Source: Eubacteriales bacterium (GTDB taxonomy: Bacteria > Bacillota_A > Clostridia > Lachnospirales > Lachnospiraceae). Taken from it: a stretch of DNA of 6,348 nucleotides. The notes under the pieces are model-generated. The model was not told where the DNA came from. It saw only the letters and a list, made by a program, of their open reading frames with translations, and did no database searches. Both the position numbers and the translations under genes were made by a program. Location of the stretch: assembly GCA_030533315.1 (NCBI GenBank), contig JAUNJL010000106.1, forward strand, positions 1 to 6,348. Direction: 5' to 3'. This document shows, in pieces, positions 6,280 to 6,348 of this stretch; position 1 is the first letter of the stretch; every line of letters begins with the position of its first letter.

Positions 6280-6348
6280 GTTGTTTCTCCTCCTGTTTTA
6301 TGTTTTTTCAGTGCTGTTTATCAGGTGACTGTATCGTATCACACCCGG
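6280..6348 (-). promoter_or_regulatory. Partial leader of the operon with the binding-protein ribosome binding site
   Basis: The 69 bases upstream of the binding-protein gene contain a perfect AGGAGG (6294-6289) 9 bases before the ATG. Farther upstream TGTGATACGATAC on the minus strand offers a possible weak -10 (TACGAT, four of six matches), but the -35 region would lie at or beyond the window edge. I cannot call a promoter or operator with confidence. Confidence 0.4.

Noticed and set aside
6330..6343. Possible catabolite-control (cre) site TGTGATACGATACA on the minus strand
   Set aside because: The outer TG and CA match but the central CG is shifted by one base and several inner positions fail, so it does not fit the cre consensus.

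Overview
This 6.35 kb window holds a single carbohydrate-uptake and breakdown gene cluster, read entirely on the minus strand (right to left). The strong AGGAGG-type ribosome binding sites, mid-range GC content (judged by eye, not counted), the protein styles and the CUT1 transporter without its own ATPase suggest a gut-type Clostridia bacterium, most likely of the Lachnospiraceae. This placement rests on recognition from memory; no search was run.

Layout in transcription order: a short partial leader (6280-6348); an extracellular sugar-binding protein with a Sec signal peptide (6279-5026); a 193-base gap with several stem-loops (4833-5025); a MalF-type permease (4832-3951); a MalG-type permease overlapping it by one base (3951-3091); a 107-base gap with a strong intrinsic terminator and a second hairpin (2984-3090); a GH32 beta-fructosidase (2983-1457); and, 12 bases later, a GH13 enzyme of the amylosucrase type (1444 to beyond base 1), cut off by the window edge. 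The last gene covers the first 1.4 kb and has no stop inside the window. The long plus-strand open frame opposite it is a shadow.

Reading of the system: the binding protein and two permeases import a small sugar, using an ATPase encoded elsewhere (such as a shared MsmX-type subunit). Both intracellular enzymes belong to families that act on sucrose or related fructosides. GH32 removes fructose hydrolytically, while the amylosucrase-like GH13 would transfer the glucosyl unit of sucrose to an alpha-glucan and release fructose. The simplest inference is a sucrose or fructo-oligosaccharide utilisation operon that can send imported glucose either to glycolysis or directly to storage glucan. The terminator between permeases and enzymes, and the hairpins after the binding protein, imply graded expression: binding protein > permeases > enzymes.

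I see no clearly unprecedented system. The most notable points are the two parallel sucrose-cleaving enzymes, a lysine/alanine-rich tail on the GH13 enzyme, the intra-operon terminator, and a binding protein without a lipobox. No non-coding stretch exceeds 193 bases. No tRNA, rRNA, CRISPR or mobile element was seen.
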